A stretch of 64,000 nt of DNA, taken from NCBI GenBank assembly GCA_902500785.1, contig CABVRW010000003.1:1-64000 (forward strand). Reading direction: 5' to 3'. The first letter of the stretch is position 1; the number at the start of each line of letters is the position of its first letter. The position numbers were made by a program, and so were the translations under genes. Below, one piece after another: positions 8,596-17,766 of this stretch. The notes beneath the pieces are model-generated. The model was not told the origin of the DNA and did no database searches. It saw only the letters and a list, made by a program, of their open reading frames with translations. The DNA is from an uncultured Nitrospira sp. GTDB lineage: Bacteria > Nitrospirota > Nitrospiria > Nitrospirales > Nitrospiraceae.

Positions 8596-9999
8596 CTACC
8601 GAATGTCGAAGTCGTGCAGCTTGTTATACAGACTGGCGCGACTGATTCTGAGCAGACGGGCAGCCTTCACGCGATTCCCGGATGTCTGTTGCAATGCCTG
8701 AAGGATGCGAGCCCGCTCAGCCTGCCGCGCCGCACCACGACCGACCGTACGCAGATCGGCGGCTTCCGGCTGGGATCCCAATGCGACCAGGTCCGCGCAG
8801 GTCAACTCCGTGTGGGTCGTCGTGACGACGGCGCGCTCGATGTAGTGCTGCAGTTCGCGAACATTCCCGGGCCAAGGCGCAGCGGTTAACGCACACATGG
8901 CTTCCGCGGTGACCAGGCGCAGATCCTGACGATGCCGTCGGCAAGAGTCGGCGATAAATTTCGAAACCAACAGGGGAATATCTTCTCTCCGATCACGCAG
9001 AGGAGGCAAATGAACGGGCAACACGGCCAACCGATAGTAGAGGTCCTGACGGAAGGCCTTGGCCTGTACGAGATCGGTTAAATCCCTGTTGGTCGCGGAT
9101 ATGACGCGGACGTCGATTTTGACCGGTCGAGTGCCGCCGACTCGCTTGATTTCGCCCTCCTGCAGCACCCGAAGCAATTTCGCTTGGAAGGTCGGCGTGG
9201 TGTCGGCGATCTCATCGAGAAAGATGGTGCCCCCATCAGCCTCTTCGAACAGACCGGGCTTGGCCTCGGCGGCTCCGGTAAAGGCCCCTTTGACATGGCC
9301 AAAGAGTTCGCTTTCCAGCAAGGTCTCCGGAAGTGCCCCGCAATCCACCACCACAAAGGGTTTCTCACGCCGATAACTGGTCCGGTGAATGGTCTGGGCC
9401 ACCAGTTCCTTTCCTGTGCCGCTCTCGCCTTGAATCAACACCGTGGCCGAACTGTCCGCCACCAATCGAATCATTTCAAACAACTGATGCATGGCCGAAC
9501 TTGCACCGACCAGATCTCCCAATCGCGACTCGGTCCGTTCCGGCCGCAACCGGCCTGAACTCTGCTGAGCAAGCGACTTCGGAGCACCCACCGTATCCGA
9601 CCGTTTGTGAAACAGTACCAGGATTGAGGCGACCTCTCCTGATGACGACAGAAGAGGAAAGGCCTGGTGCATCCCGCAGGAGGTACCATCCCCGGCCGCA
9701 CTACAGGAAACGGTGCGCACCTCCCCGGTCGCAAACACCGACTCAGCGGGGCATTTCCCGCAGGGGTCTGTCATTTGGACAAAGGCTTGATAACACTTGG
9801 CCGGCTTGATGACCGTCGACGCCCCTGCATCCCGCACCCAGGCCGCGTCATTGGCATACACCACATTCAGATCCCGATCCATCACGGCAACCCGATCAGT
9901 CAACCCATCGGCCAATTGCTTGAGGGCCTCCAAACGAGCGGTAAGTATTGGGTCAGAAAATGGAACAATAGGAGGTATCGGCGCGTGAGATCCGGCCAT
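8596..9999 (-). CDS. Sigma-54-dependent transcriptional activator with N-terminal cysteine-bearing PAS domain
   Basis: The start chosen is the ATG at 9999 (467 residues), preceded by AGGAG at good spacing; the frame is open to a TTG at 10029. Residues about 20-130 form a PAS-like sensor with cysteines at 69, 80, 83, 99 and 108 (KCYQAFVQ and DPCGKCPAE), which could bind a metal, Fe-S cluster or haem. The AAA+ domain carries Walker A GESGTGKE (about 192), the sigma-54-contacting loop GAFTGA (about 237) and Walker B IFLDEIAD. A Fis-type helix-turn-helix closes the protein (NRVKAARLLRISRASLYNKL). There is no receiver domain, so the signal is probably sensed directly. It is the best candidate to activate the oxidase promoter just downstream. 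Confidence 0.92.
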   Translation of the reverse strand: MAGSHAPIPPIVPFSDPILTARLEALKQLADGLTDRVAVMDRDLNVVYANDAAWVRDAGASTVIKPAKCYQAFVQMTDPCGKCPAESVFATGEVRTVSCSAAGDGTSCGMHQAFPLLSSSGEVASILVLFHKRSDTVGAPKSLAQQSSGRLRPERTESRLGDLVGASSAMHQLFEMIRLVADSSATVLIQGESGTGKELVAQTIHRTSYRREKPFVVVDCGALPETLLESELFGHVKGAFTGAAEAKPGLFEEADGGTIFLDEIADTTPTFQAKLLRVLQEGEIKRVGGTRPVKIDVRVISATNRDLTDLVQAKAFRQDLYYRLAVLPVHLPPLRDRREDIPLLVSKFIADSCRRHRQDLRLVTAEAMCALTAAPWPGNVRELQHYIERAVVTTTHTELTCADLVALGSQPEAADLRTVGRGAARQAERARILQALQQTSGNRVKAARLLRISRASLYNKLHDFDIR

Positions 10000-10139
10000 C
10001 TCATCACTCCTCATATCCGTGGGAACCAAGAGGGGCCTTTCTTCACGGTGAAGGCCCTATATGTACTACGCCCAGCACTGCGAAGACAACCCTCTCACTG
10101 GTGGGAGATCGGGCCCAAACACCCGTTCGTGGCGCAGGT

Positions 10140-10544
10140 TCAGCGCAGGAGCCGATCCTCCGATCGAGTTTCGGGATGTTGCAGGAGCTGTTTGACGGTC
10201 GCCTTCAGTTCCGATAGTCGAACCGGCTTGTCGAAGTAGGCCGTCGCTCCGTTCTTGATCGCATTGTCCCTGGTTTGGGCATCACCGAAGGCCGTCATCA
10301 CGACAATTGGACAACCGGGCACGCAACTTCTCAATTGAGACACATAGTCGAAGCCGCCAGCCGGCATTCTCAAATCGGTCACAATCAGATCGGGGGCCGC
10401 AAGCCTGGCCGCGGCCAACCCCTCAACCCCATTGCTGGCTTCCCGCAATTGATACCCCTCTCCCCACAACTCGTCGCAGAGCAAGCTCCGCATCTCTTTA
10501 TCGTCTTCCACAACCAGTAACACAGCCGGTGCTCTTTCATTCAC
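10140..10544 (-). CDS. Stand-alone response regulator receiver (CheY-like)
   Basis: A single REC domain of 134 residues from the GTG at 10544, preceded by GAGG. The upstream part of the open frame is not conserved-looking, and the predicted sigma-54 start point at about 10575 also excludes it. Phospho-site residues are present: acidic pair EDD (13-15), Asp57 in VTDLRMP, Thr in MTAFGD and Lys in YFDKPV. With no output domain it should act by protein contact, perhaps in a relay with the multi-PAS kinase upstream and the sigma-54 activators. It has its own sigma-54 promoter. Confidence 0.88.
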   Translation of the reverse strand: MNERAPAVLLVVEDDKEMRSLLCDELWGEGYQLREASNGVEGLAAARLAAPDLIVTDLRMPAGGFDYVSQLRSCVPGCPIVVMTAFGDAQTRDNAIKNGATAYFDKPVRLSELKATVKQLLQHPETRSEDRLLR

Positions 10545-10586
10545 GTTTGATCCCTCAAACCGCACTCGCCATGGACAATAACCCAC

Positions 10587-10601
10587 GCAAACCATGTGCC
10601 A
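10587..10601 (-). promoter_or_regulatory. Sigma-54 (-24/-12) promoter of the receiver gene
   Basis: The minus strand reads TGGCACATGGTTTGC, an exact match to TGGCAC-N5-TTGC. The predicted start is near 10575, leaving a 31-nt leader before the GTG at 10544. The copy of ACAGCAGAGG at 10742-10751 lies about 170 bp upstream of that start, at enhancer distance. Confidence 0.8.
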
Positions 10602-10758
10602 CTCACGCCGGCACGAGGAAACGCACAACACCTTGCATTCATTGGATAATTTAATGTGAATGATTCACCAATCAGGGACGCACTATATCGGGCTCTGGCG
10701 AGAAAGACCCCAGGCTCGGCAACATCCTGCCCCGAAGCGCTACAGCAGAGGACAACCG

Positions 10759-13482
10759 TCACGCGTTCGATGGGTTATGAAGGATGATGCTCACCTCACG
10801 GTGGATCGGCAGGCAAATGGTGAAGATCGCCCCTTTCCCAGGCTCGCTCTCGACTGTAATCGTCCCGCTATGCTCCTCGATGATGCCTTTCGCCACGGTC
10901 AGCCCCAAACCAGTCCCCTTCCCGAACTCCTTGGTCGTGAAGAACGGATCGAAGATTCTGGCGATCACGTCTCGAGCCATGCCGTGGCCGGTATCCGCAA
11001 TCGTGAGGGCGACCATGTCCCGATCGGGCGCCAATGCGAGCCTCAGGGTTCCTCCCTCAGGCATCGCATGAATCGCATTCATCACCAAGTTGATCAAGAC
11101 CTGGCTCATCTGATCGGCATCGGCGTGCACCAATGGACATGCGTCGGCGAAGGAGGTTTCGACGATGACGTTGCTATGGGAGAGGCGCTCTTGAAAGATT
11201 TCCAGATTGTCCTCGATGGTCTGGCGCAGATCGAGGGCACAATGTTCCACCGGGCGCCGCCGGGCAAAGGCCAATAGCTGGTTCATCACTCGCGTAATCC
11301 GCTCGACCTGACTGACGATGGTTTGGAGCCCTTTCCTGACCGGCTCCTCCTTCGTCCGTTCCATCAGATACTCAGCACGGCCCAAAATGACGTTCATGGG
11401 CGTACCGATCTCATGCGCCATGCCAGATGCCACCGTTCCGAGTTCGGCGACCCGCTCAGTCCGGCGAAGTTGCGCCTCCAGACGCTTTCGCTCCGTGATG
11501 TCGCTGGCAATGCCGTCGATCCGCAAGGGGCGCCCCGCGGCATCTTTGATGATGCGCCCACGGTCGTGCAGCCAGCGCTGATCGCCGTCGAGCCTGACGA
11601 TGCGATATTCCACATCGAACTCTCCTGTCGACTGAAGCTCGCGTCGCGCCTGTTCGGCCAGCGCACGATCATCGGAATGCACCACCTCCAGCCACAACGA
11701 GGGCCGGGCCAAAAACGCATCGACCGACCGACCATAGATGTTCGCCACGGACGGACTGACATAAAAGAGCGTCGACAAATCCAGCGAAGAAGACCAAATC
11801 ACATCCTCCATCGCACCCAAGAGACTTTGCAGCCGCTCTTCGCTTTCCCGCAGCTTCTGTTCGGCCACTTTGCGCATCGTAATGTCCCGCAAGACGACCA
11901 GCATCCCGACGCCGTCCTCGTCCTCGAAACGAGCCGCCCTCACGGCCACATCCACGATCACCCTATCCAACCGCACGATCTTTTCTTCGACCTCAGGCAC
12001 CGTGCGGCCTCGCCCCATGAGATGCCGGATACGTTCACCGACCAGCTCGTGGTAATCGGGATGCGAGAGGTCGTAGAGCGACCGTCCCAAAATGTCGTCT
12101 GCCCTCGCCGCCCCGAATAATCGCAGCCCCTGGTCGTTGGCAAAAATGATCCGGTTCTCACGGATCACCAGAACAGCATCCGGCAAGACTGCCAGCAGCC
12201 TGCGATACCGCTCTTCACTTTGGCGCAGAAGCTTTTCCGCCTTCTTCCACTCAGTCACATCGCGCGTGACCCCCAACACGGACGTAATGGTCCCATCGGC
12301 GGCGCGCAGGGGCACCACATGCGTGTCCAACCAGCGAGGAGTGCCCAGAAGACCGACCATTTCAAACTCCAACCGCCCCGCCTCCCCCTGTCCTGCCGAC
12401 CGGACCAGTTCACGGAAGGCCGGTTGAAATTCAGCGGCGACCAGACTGCACACATCCCGCCCGACGATGTCCGTGCTACTCGTGGCCTCGATCATGGCGA
12501 GCCCGGCGGTATTGATGGTCCGGACCGTTCCATCCAAGGCCAGCACCTTCACACACTCTGGCTCGGTCTCGATGATCGCCCGCAGCAAGGCTTCGCGTTC
12601 AGCCAATTCCTGTTCGAGGCGTTTTCGTTCGGTGATATCACGGAGAATGACGGTATAGTAGCGCGCCCCTTCCACGCCGATATGTGAGATCGCGGCCTCG
12701 ATCGGAAATTCCCCTCCGTCGGCGCGAACCCCCATAACCATACCCAGCGCCCCCATTTGGCGCGTCGTGATGCCGGAACGGCCGAACTGCCGGATATGGT
12801 CACCATGGACGCTACGGAACCGCTCGGGGATGAGCCGATCCAAGGGTCGCCCTACCATTTCCTCGGCCTTCCACTGAAACATCCGCTCCGCTGCCTGGTT
12901 GAACAACACGATCTTCTGTCCTTCATCAACGGCAATGATGGCATCCATGGCCGACCGAACGATCCCCTCAAACCTCAATTTATCCCGATGCATTTCTGCT
13001 TCGGCCGAACGTTGTCCAGCCACCGCACCCATCACAGCCGCCTCGGCCAAGGCCCGCGCCTCTGCAACCGCAGCGTTCGCCGACTCGGCTTGTTGTCGCT
13101 CAGCCTGTGCGGTCGTAAGTGCCTGCGACAGCTCCTCCTGGTTCATATCGGCCGGCACGGGAGAGGGTCGGCGGAAGACCGCGAGGACAACGACGGCTCC
13201 CATGAGTCCGATTCCAAGGAGGCGATTGAGCAGCGCGGAGAATGGAGGGTCCCCGGTAGAGGAGGCAAGGAAGCCGATGACCAGCAACAGTGTCACCAAC
13301 CCCATGAAATAAAGAGGAGCACGTGCCCGGGAGGACGCCGCGATGAACGTCAGTGGAATCCCATAGAGCAGCCACACGACGACCTCGGCGGGCGCCAACA
13401 CATCCAGGACAAAGATCCCGATCGTCAGCAGCACCGGTAGGCGGTATTCGAGAAGGAGTGGTTTCAGATGAAGGGGCTGCAC
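10759..13482 (-). CDS. Membrane-bound multi-PAS sensor histidine kinase
   Basis: The preferred start is the GTG at 13482 (907 residues), 35 bp after the preceding gene and behind GGGAG; the frame is open to 13593 but that part overlaps the upstream gene. About four membrane spans fill residues 10-110. A short coiled coil leads to four PAS modules, visible from the linkers ITERKRLEQEL, VTEWKKAEKLLRQSEERY and MRKVAEQKLRESEERL, with a final PAC ending SDITERKRLEAQL. The kinase core has the H-box MAHEIGTPMNVIL (His about 689), N-box NLVMNAIHAMPEGG and the G-boxes DTGHGM and GTGLGLTV. Downstream of an NtrC-type regulator in the same direction, it is probably that regulator's cognate kinase. Confidence 0.92.
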   Translation of the reverse strand: MQPLHLKPLLLEYRLPVLLTIGIFVLDVLAPAEVVVWLLYGIPLTFIAASSRARAPLYFMGLVTLLLVIGFLASSTGDPPFSALLNRLLGIGLMGAVVVLAVFRRPSPVPADMNQEELSQALTTAQAERQQAESANAAVAEARALAEAAVMGAVAGQRSAEAEMHRDKLRFEGIVRSAMDAIIAVDEGQKIVLFNQAAERMFQWKAEEMVGRPLDRLIPERFRSVHGDHIRQFGRSGITTRQMGALGMVMGVRADGGEFPIEAAISHIGVEGARYYTVILRDITERKRLEQELAEREALLRAIIETEPECVKVLALDGTVRTINTAGLAMIEATSSTDIVGRDVCSLVAAEFQPAFRELVRSAGQGEAGRLEFEMVGLLGTPRWLDTHVVPLRAADGTITSVLGVTRDVTEWKKAEKLLRQSEERYRRLLAVLPDAVLVIRENRIIFANDQGLRLFGAARADDILGRSLYDLSHPDYHELVGERIRHLMGRGRTVPEVEEKIVRLDRVIVDVAVRAARFEDEDGVGMLVVLRDITMRKVAEQKLRESEERLQSLLGAMEDVIWSSSLDLSTLFYVSPSVANIYGRSVDAFLARPSLWLEVVHSDDRALAEQARRELQSTGEFDVEYRIVRLDGDQRWLHDRGRIIKDAAGRPLRIDGIASDITERKRLEAQLRRTERVAELGTVASGMAHEIGTPMNVILGRAEYLMERTKEEPVRKGLQTIVSQVERITRVMNQLLAFARRRPVEHCALDLRQTIEDNLEIFQERLSHSNVIVETSFADACPLVHADADQMSQVLINLVMNAIHAMPEGGTLRLALAPDRDMVALTIADTGHGMARDVIARIFDPFFTTKEFGKGTGLGLTVAKGIIEEHSGTITVESEPGKGAIFTICLPIHREVSIILHNPSNA

Positions 13483-13516
13483 GCCGATGACTCCCAGCGC
13501 GACGGTAAGACGGTGG

Positions 13517-14896
13517 TTACGCGTCTGCGTGTGGCTTGCCTTCGATTTCGGCCAGCTTCCGATACAGGGTCTTGCGGTCGATGCCCAGGACATGAGCGGC
13601 TTGGTACTTATTGCCGCCCGTCTTCTCTAAAATTTTCACGATATACTCTTTTTCCACTTCATGCAGGGGCAAGGTCCGTTCCGCCGCTTCATCGAGAATC
13701 CGGCGATCTCCACGCGCACCCTGCACCTGAATCGGCAAATCATCCGCGCCGATCATGTCACCATGGCTCAAAGTCACGGCCCGCTCAATGACGTTTTCCA
13801 ACTCGCGCACATTTCCCGGCCAGGCATAGTCGGCCAACATGGCCAGGGCCGACTCGCTCAGCCCCTTGACCTGCTTCCCGCGGGATTCGGCGCATTTCTT
13901 CAAGAACGCATCCACCAGGATGGGAATATCCTCCCGGCGTTCCCGCAACGGCGGAAGCCGCAACTCGATGACATTGAGTCGATAGTAAAAATCTTCCCGG
14001 AATCGCTTGTGTTTGACTTCATCGGCGAGATTCAAATTCGTGGCGGCGATAATCCGCACATCTACGGGAATGGATTTGGTGGCACCCACCCGGCGAATCT
14101 CTCGTTCCTGGATGGCGCGCAGGAGTTTCGCCTGGAGCATGAGCGGAAGTTCGCTGATTTCGTCCAGAAACAATGTGCCTTTTTGCGCCTCCTCAAACAG
14201 CCCGCGCTTATCCATTTTGGCATCCGTAAAGGAACCTCGCATGTGGCCGAAGAGTTCACTCTCCAGCAACTGTTCAGGAATCGCGGCGCAGTTAACGGGG
14301 ACAAATGGGGCATCACGCCGATCACTGTTATAATGAATGGCCTTGGCCACCAGTTCTTTTCCGGTCCCGCTTTCCCCCGTAATCAGCACGTTGGTCGGGC
14401 TGTCGGCCACCCGTCGAATCAGATCAAAGACCGCCTGCATCGGCTTACTCTTGCCGAGGATCTGATGAAAGCTGTACTCCTTGTGCACCTCTTTCCGTAG
14501 ACGGCTGACCTCGCGCCGGAGCGCTGCCTCCCGAATGGCCCGCTCGACCACGCGCACTAACTCCTCGGTTTTCACCGGTTTGGTCAGATAGTCGCTGGCA
14601 CCGTGCCGCATCGCGTCCACGGCCGTCTCCACCGACCCGAAGGCCGTCATCAGGATGACCCCGATATCGGAATAGCGATGTTTCACCTCCGCCAGCAGCT
14701 CGGTGCCCGACATGCCTTTCATCCGCAGGTCGGTGAGGACCACGGCATAGTCTTCCTCGCTTAGCTGCTGAAGCGCCTCGTCACCGCTGCCGACCCCGGT
14801 GCATTGATGTCCCCGACCCTGCAACACATCACACAGCAGGCTGCGCATGTCGGCATCATCATCGACCACCAATACTCCGCCCCATTCCTCGGTCAT
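13517..14896 (-). CDS. NtrC-family response regulator (REC-AAA+-Fis HTH) with variant GSFTDA loop
   Basis: A protein of 459 residues with the full three-domain layout. The receiver has Asp56 in LTDLRMK and Lys in TKPVK; the AAA+ domain has GESGTGKE near 172 and LFLDEISEL; the C-terminal Fis helix-turn-helix reads GGNKYQAAHVLGIDRKTLYRK. The loop that contacts sigma-54, normally GAFTGA, reads GSFTDA (about 221-226), so contact with sigma-54 may be altered. It forms an operon with the multi-PAS kinase and is divergent from the macA-like gene. Confidence 0.93.
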   Translation of the reverse strand: MTEEWGGVLVVDDDADMRSLLCDVLQGRGHQCTGVGSGDEALQQLSEEDYAVVLTDLRMKGMSGTELLAEVKHRYSDIGVILMTAFGSVETAVDAMRHGASDYLTKPVKTEELVRVVERAIREAALRREVSRLRKEVHKEYSFHQILGKSKPMQAVFDLIRRVADSPTNVLITGESGTGKELVAKAIHYNSDRRDAPFVPVNCAAIPEQLLESELFGHMRGSFTDAKMDKRGLFEEAQKGTLFLDEISELPLMLQAKLLRAIQEREIRRVGATKSIPVDVRIIAATNLNLADEVKHKRFREDFYYRLNVIELRLPPLRERREDIPILVDAFLKKCAESRGKQVKGLSESALAMLADYAWPGNVRELENVIERAVTLSHGDMIGADDLPIQVQGARGDRRILDEAAERTLPLHEVEKEYIVKILEKTGGNKYQAAHVLGIDRKTLYRKLAEIEGKPHADA

Positions 14897-15170
14897 ACAG
14901 CGTCCCTCACTTGATCCTTGTCTAGGACCGGCTTGTGCAGCTAATGCGCGAACAGACTAATCGGCTTGCTCCTAGGCGGTCAAGGGGGCGTCCTGCCGCA
15001 ACCGCTTGCTGCCTGCTGTCGCGAAATGCCCCAACGATATTCCAAGACTATTCCACGACCATCCCTTAAGCCGCCAAACCATAGGGTGAGCACGCCGCTT
15101 CATCGATTGCTCAGCTCATCCCGCAACGGCACTTCTCTTGCGTCTTCCCGGATGAAACGGGAGGTGATTC

Positions 15171-16490
15171 ATGGCGGCAGACCACTCGGAACTCGACCCC
15201 CAGCAAACCGCTCACCCGACACCGGTTGTGCTGGCTCCCGTTCCGGTAGTGCAAGGTCAAGGCCATCATCAAGTGCCTGTCAGAGCCGGCTCAAGCGCCC
15301 CTCCTGTCAGAAAACGACGGATGCCGTTCCTGCTGGGAACGATCGGACTTCTGGCTCTTCTGGCTATCAGCCTCTGGTACTGGTGGTCCACCAACCCTAT
15401 TGCCAGCCACTACAAGACCCTCCCGATCGACCGTGGACCGATTACCGCTCTTGTGACGGCCACCGGAGCCGTCAATCCGGTTGTCTCGGTGCAGGTCGGC
15501 AGTCAGGTCTCGGGTAAGATTGGAAAACTCTATGCCGACTTTAATTCGGTGGTGAGAGAAGGGCAGATCCTCGCCTCCATCGATCAAAAGCCCTATCACG
15601 CCAAGGTCAGTCAGGCCAAAGCTGGGCTCAAGAGCGCCGAGGCCAATCTCGCCAAAGCACGAAACCTATTCCTGCAGAGAAAGCTGGAACTGGACCGGAT
15701 GGGTGCCCTGCGCGCCCAACAATTTGTGTCTCAATCCGAACTGGATCTGGCAAGAACCAATTCCCGGGACGCCGAGGCGCAGGTGGATCTGTCCCACGCG
15801 CAGGTGGATCAAGCCAAGGCCACACTCTCTGCTGCGGAATTGGACCTGGGCTACACAACTATTTATTCGCCGGTCAACGGCACCGTCGTCTCCCGCAATG
15901 TCGAAGAAGGACAGACCGTCGCTGCGAGTTTTCAAACCCCGACCCTTTTTGTGCTCGCACAAGATCTGACCCGCATGCAAGTCAATGCCAACGTCAGCGA
16001 ATCCGACATCGGCGGGGTGACGGAAGGGAAACCGGCTGACTTCAGGGTAGATGCCTACCCGCGAGATTTTTTTCGCGGCATCGTGACGCAGGTCCGAAAT
16101 TCGCCGGTCAGCATTCAAAATGTCGTCACTTACGATGTGATCATCTCGGTCGAAAACCCCGACCTCAAACTCAAACCCGGTATGACCGCCAGCATCACCA
16201 TTGTGACCGCGCGAAACGAACATGCGCTCCGCGCTCCCAACGCGGCGTTACGTTTCCGTCTCCCCGGCGTGCCGGTGGATCGCAAGACGCCGCAGCTCTG
16301 GGTGCTGGAAACGAGTGGACGTGTGCGGGCCGCCCCGATCACCCTCGGCATTGCAGACTCGCTGTTCACCGAGATTGCCGACGGCGACGTGCGGGAAGGT
16401 GATGCCGCGATCGTGGCATTGGAGACCGTGGAGGACAGCGCCCAGCAAAAACTGCCGCCGGGTTTCGAGTTCGGACCGAAGATGCGGTGA
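15171..16490 (+). CDS. macA: Efflux periplasmic adaptor, MacA/HlyD family
   Basis: A protein of 439 residues with an excellent ribosome-binding site (GGGAGGTGATTC before the ATG). One membrane anchor lies at about 48-68 (RMPFLLGTIGLLALLAISLW). The lipoyl-type halves (VQVGSQVSGKIGKLYADFN and YSPVNGTVVSRNVEEGQTV) flank a long coiled-coil hairpin. A beta-barrel domain follows (DFRVDAYPRDFFRGIVTQV). Adaptors of this kind join an inner-membrane ABC permease to a TolC channel. The macB-type permease gene follows 10 bp later. The symbol reflects family resemblance. Confidence 0.9.
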   Translation: MAADHSELDPQQTAHPTPVVLAPVPVVQGQGHHQVPVRAGSSAPPVRKRRMPFLLGTIGLLALLAISLWYWWSTNPIASHYKTLPIDRGPITALVTATGAVNPVVSVQVGSQVSGKIGKLYADFNSVVREGQILASIDQKPYHAKVSQAKAGLKSAEANLAKARNLFLQRKLELDRMGALRAQQFVSQSELDLARTNSRDAEAQVDLSHAQVDQAKATLSAAELDLGYTTIYSPVNGTVVSRNVEEGQTVAASFQTPTLFVLAQDLTRMQVNANVSESDIGGVTEGKPADFRVDAYPRDFFRGIVTQVRNSPVSIQNVVTYDVIISVENPDLKLKPGMTASITIVTARNEHALRAPNAALRFRLPGVPVDRKTPQLWVLETSGRVRAAPITLGIADSLFTEIADGDVREGDAAIVALETVEDSAQQKLPPGFEFGPKMR

Positions 16491-16500
16491 GCGACGTGGC

Positions 16501-17733
16501 ATGAGCTTTCTCTGGCTGACCATTCAAGCCGCCCTGCGGGTGCTCCGGCGCAATCCCTTGCGCGCAGGATTGACCATGCTCGGCATCGTCATCGGTGTCG
16601 GCGCCGTCGTCGGCATGGTGAGCCTTGGACAGGGCGCAACCGCCTCGGTCCAGCGTGAGATCGCCAGCCTTGGCACCAATGTGCTCATTATCATTCCTGG
16701 CGCCACCACGACGGGCGGCATACGCGGCGGACTCGGCTCGGTCTCGACTCTCACTGTGGAAGATGCGCGCGACATCGAAAAGCGCATCGGCGACATCAGC
16801 CTCGTGACCTATGCGTCCCGTTCCGTCTTACAAGTCATTCACGAACATAAAAACTGGAACACCATCGCAATAGGCACCACAACAGCCTTCACCGAGCTCC
16901 GCAACTGGCCTGTGACGGAAGGGAACTTCTTGACCCAGGCGGATGAAGACGCCGCCACGAAGGTCGCGGTGCTGGGGAAGACTGTCGTCGACAACCTGTT
17001 TGAGCGGGGAGAAGACGTGATCGGGGCGCAGATTCGAATCAAGAATGTGCCGCTTCGCGTCATCGGCGTCCTGGCACCGAAAGGACAGTCTCTGACCGGG
17101 CAAGATCAGGACGACCTCGTCATCCTTCCGTTCACGACCGCGGAGCGGAAGGTCCTGGGCACGAAGTTCCTGGGGACTGTCGGGATTATTCTGGTAGCCA
17201 CCCAGCACCGTTACAGCATCCCCGCCGCCGTCGAGGAGATCAAAGAACTCCTGCGCACGCGACATCGAATTCACCCGGCCGAGGAGGACGACTTTACGAT
17301 CCGAACCATGGAAGATGTGGCCAAGACCGTGGCGGGAGCCAGTCGGACCATGATGGTGATGCTCCTCAGCATCGCGTCGATTTCCCTCGTCGTGGGCGGC
17401 ATCGGAATTATGAATATTTTGCTGGTCTCGGTGACGGAACGCACCAGGGAAATCGGCATCCGCATGGCGGTCGGGGCCAAACGCGCCCACATTCTGCTGC
17501 AGTTTCTGGTCGAGGCGATTATCCTCACGGCGATCGGCGGAGTGGCCGGTGTGATATTCGGCATCGCCGGCGCGCGGCTCCTGACTCGCCTCATCGGCTG
17601 GCCCACGATTATCTCGTCGCAAGCGGTGGCCGTCGCCTTCCTCTTCTCTCTGGTCGTGGGAATCTTCTTCGGCCTCTACCCGGCCAACAAAGCCTCGCGG
17701 ATGAATCCCATCGAAGCACTGCATTATGAGTAG
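16501..17733 (+). CDS. MacB-type ABC transporter permease (FtsX/MacB_PCD domains), without ATPase domain
   Basis: A protein of 410 residues from the ATG at 16501; the frame runs upstream to 16222 only as antisense-like overlap with the adaptor gene. The N-terminal span (RAGLTMLGIVIGVGAVVGMV) is followed by a periplasmic MacB core, then three spans and the FtsX signature (MNILLVSVTERTREIGIRMA). In classic MacB the ATPase is fused, and in LolCDE-like systems it is the neighbouring gene; neither is present here, and the next gene is convergent lipA. The ATPase must be encoded elsewhere, or the pair is incomplete. Substrate unknown. Confidence 0.9.
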   Translation: MSFLWLTIQAALRVLRRNPLRAGLTMLGIVIGVGAVVGMVSLGQGATASVQREIASLGTNVLIIIPGATTTGGIRGGLGSVSTLTVEDARDIEKRIGDISLVTYASRSVLQVIHEHKNWNTIAIGTTTAFTELRNWPVTEGNFLTQADEDAATKVAVLGKTVVDNLFERGEDVIGAQIRIKNVPLRVIGVLAPKGQSLTGQDQDDLVILPFTTAERKVLGTKFLGTVGIILVATQHRYSIPAAVEEIKELLRTRHRIHPAEEDDFTIRTMEDVAKTVAGASRTMMVMLLSIASISLVVGGIGIMNILLVSVTERTREIGIRMAVGAKRAHILLQFLVEAIILTAIGGVAGVIFGIAGARLLTRLIGWPTIISSQAVAVAFLFSLVVGIFFGLYPANKASRMNPIEALHYE

Positions 17734-17766
17734 GGCTGACAAGCGACCGGTGGGCAAGGGGTCGAC

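Noticed and set aside
16828-17757. A 309-codon minus-strand frame opposite the macB-type permease
   Set aside because: Composition (Asp/Arg/His rich) is that of an antisense frame; the plus strand has the FtsX/MacB signature.
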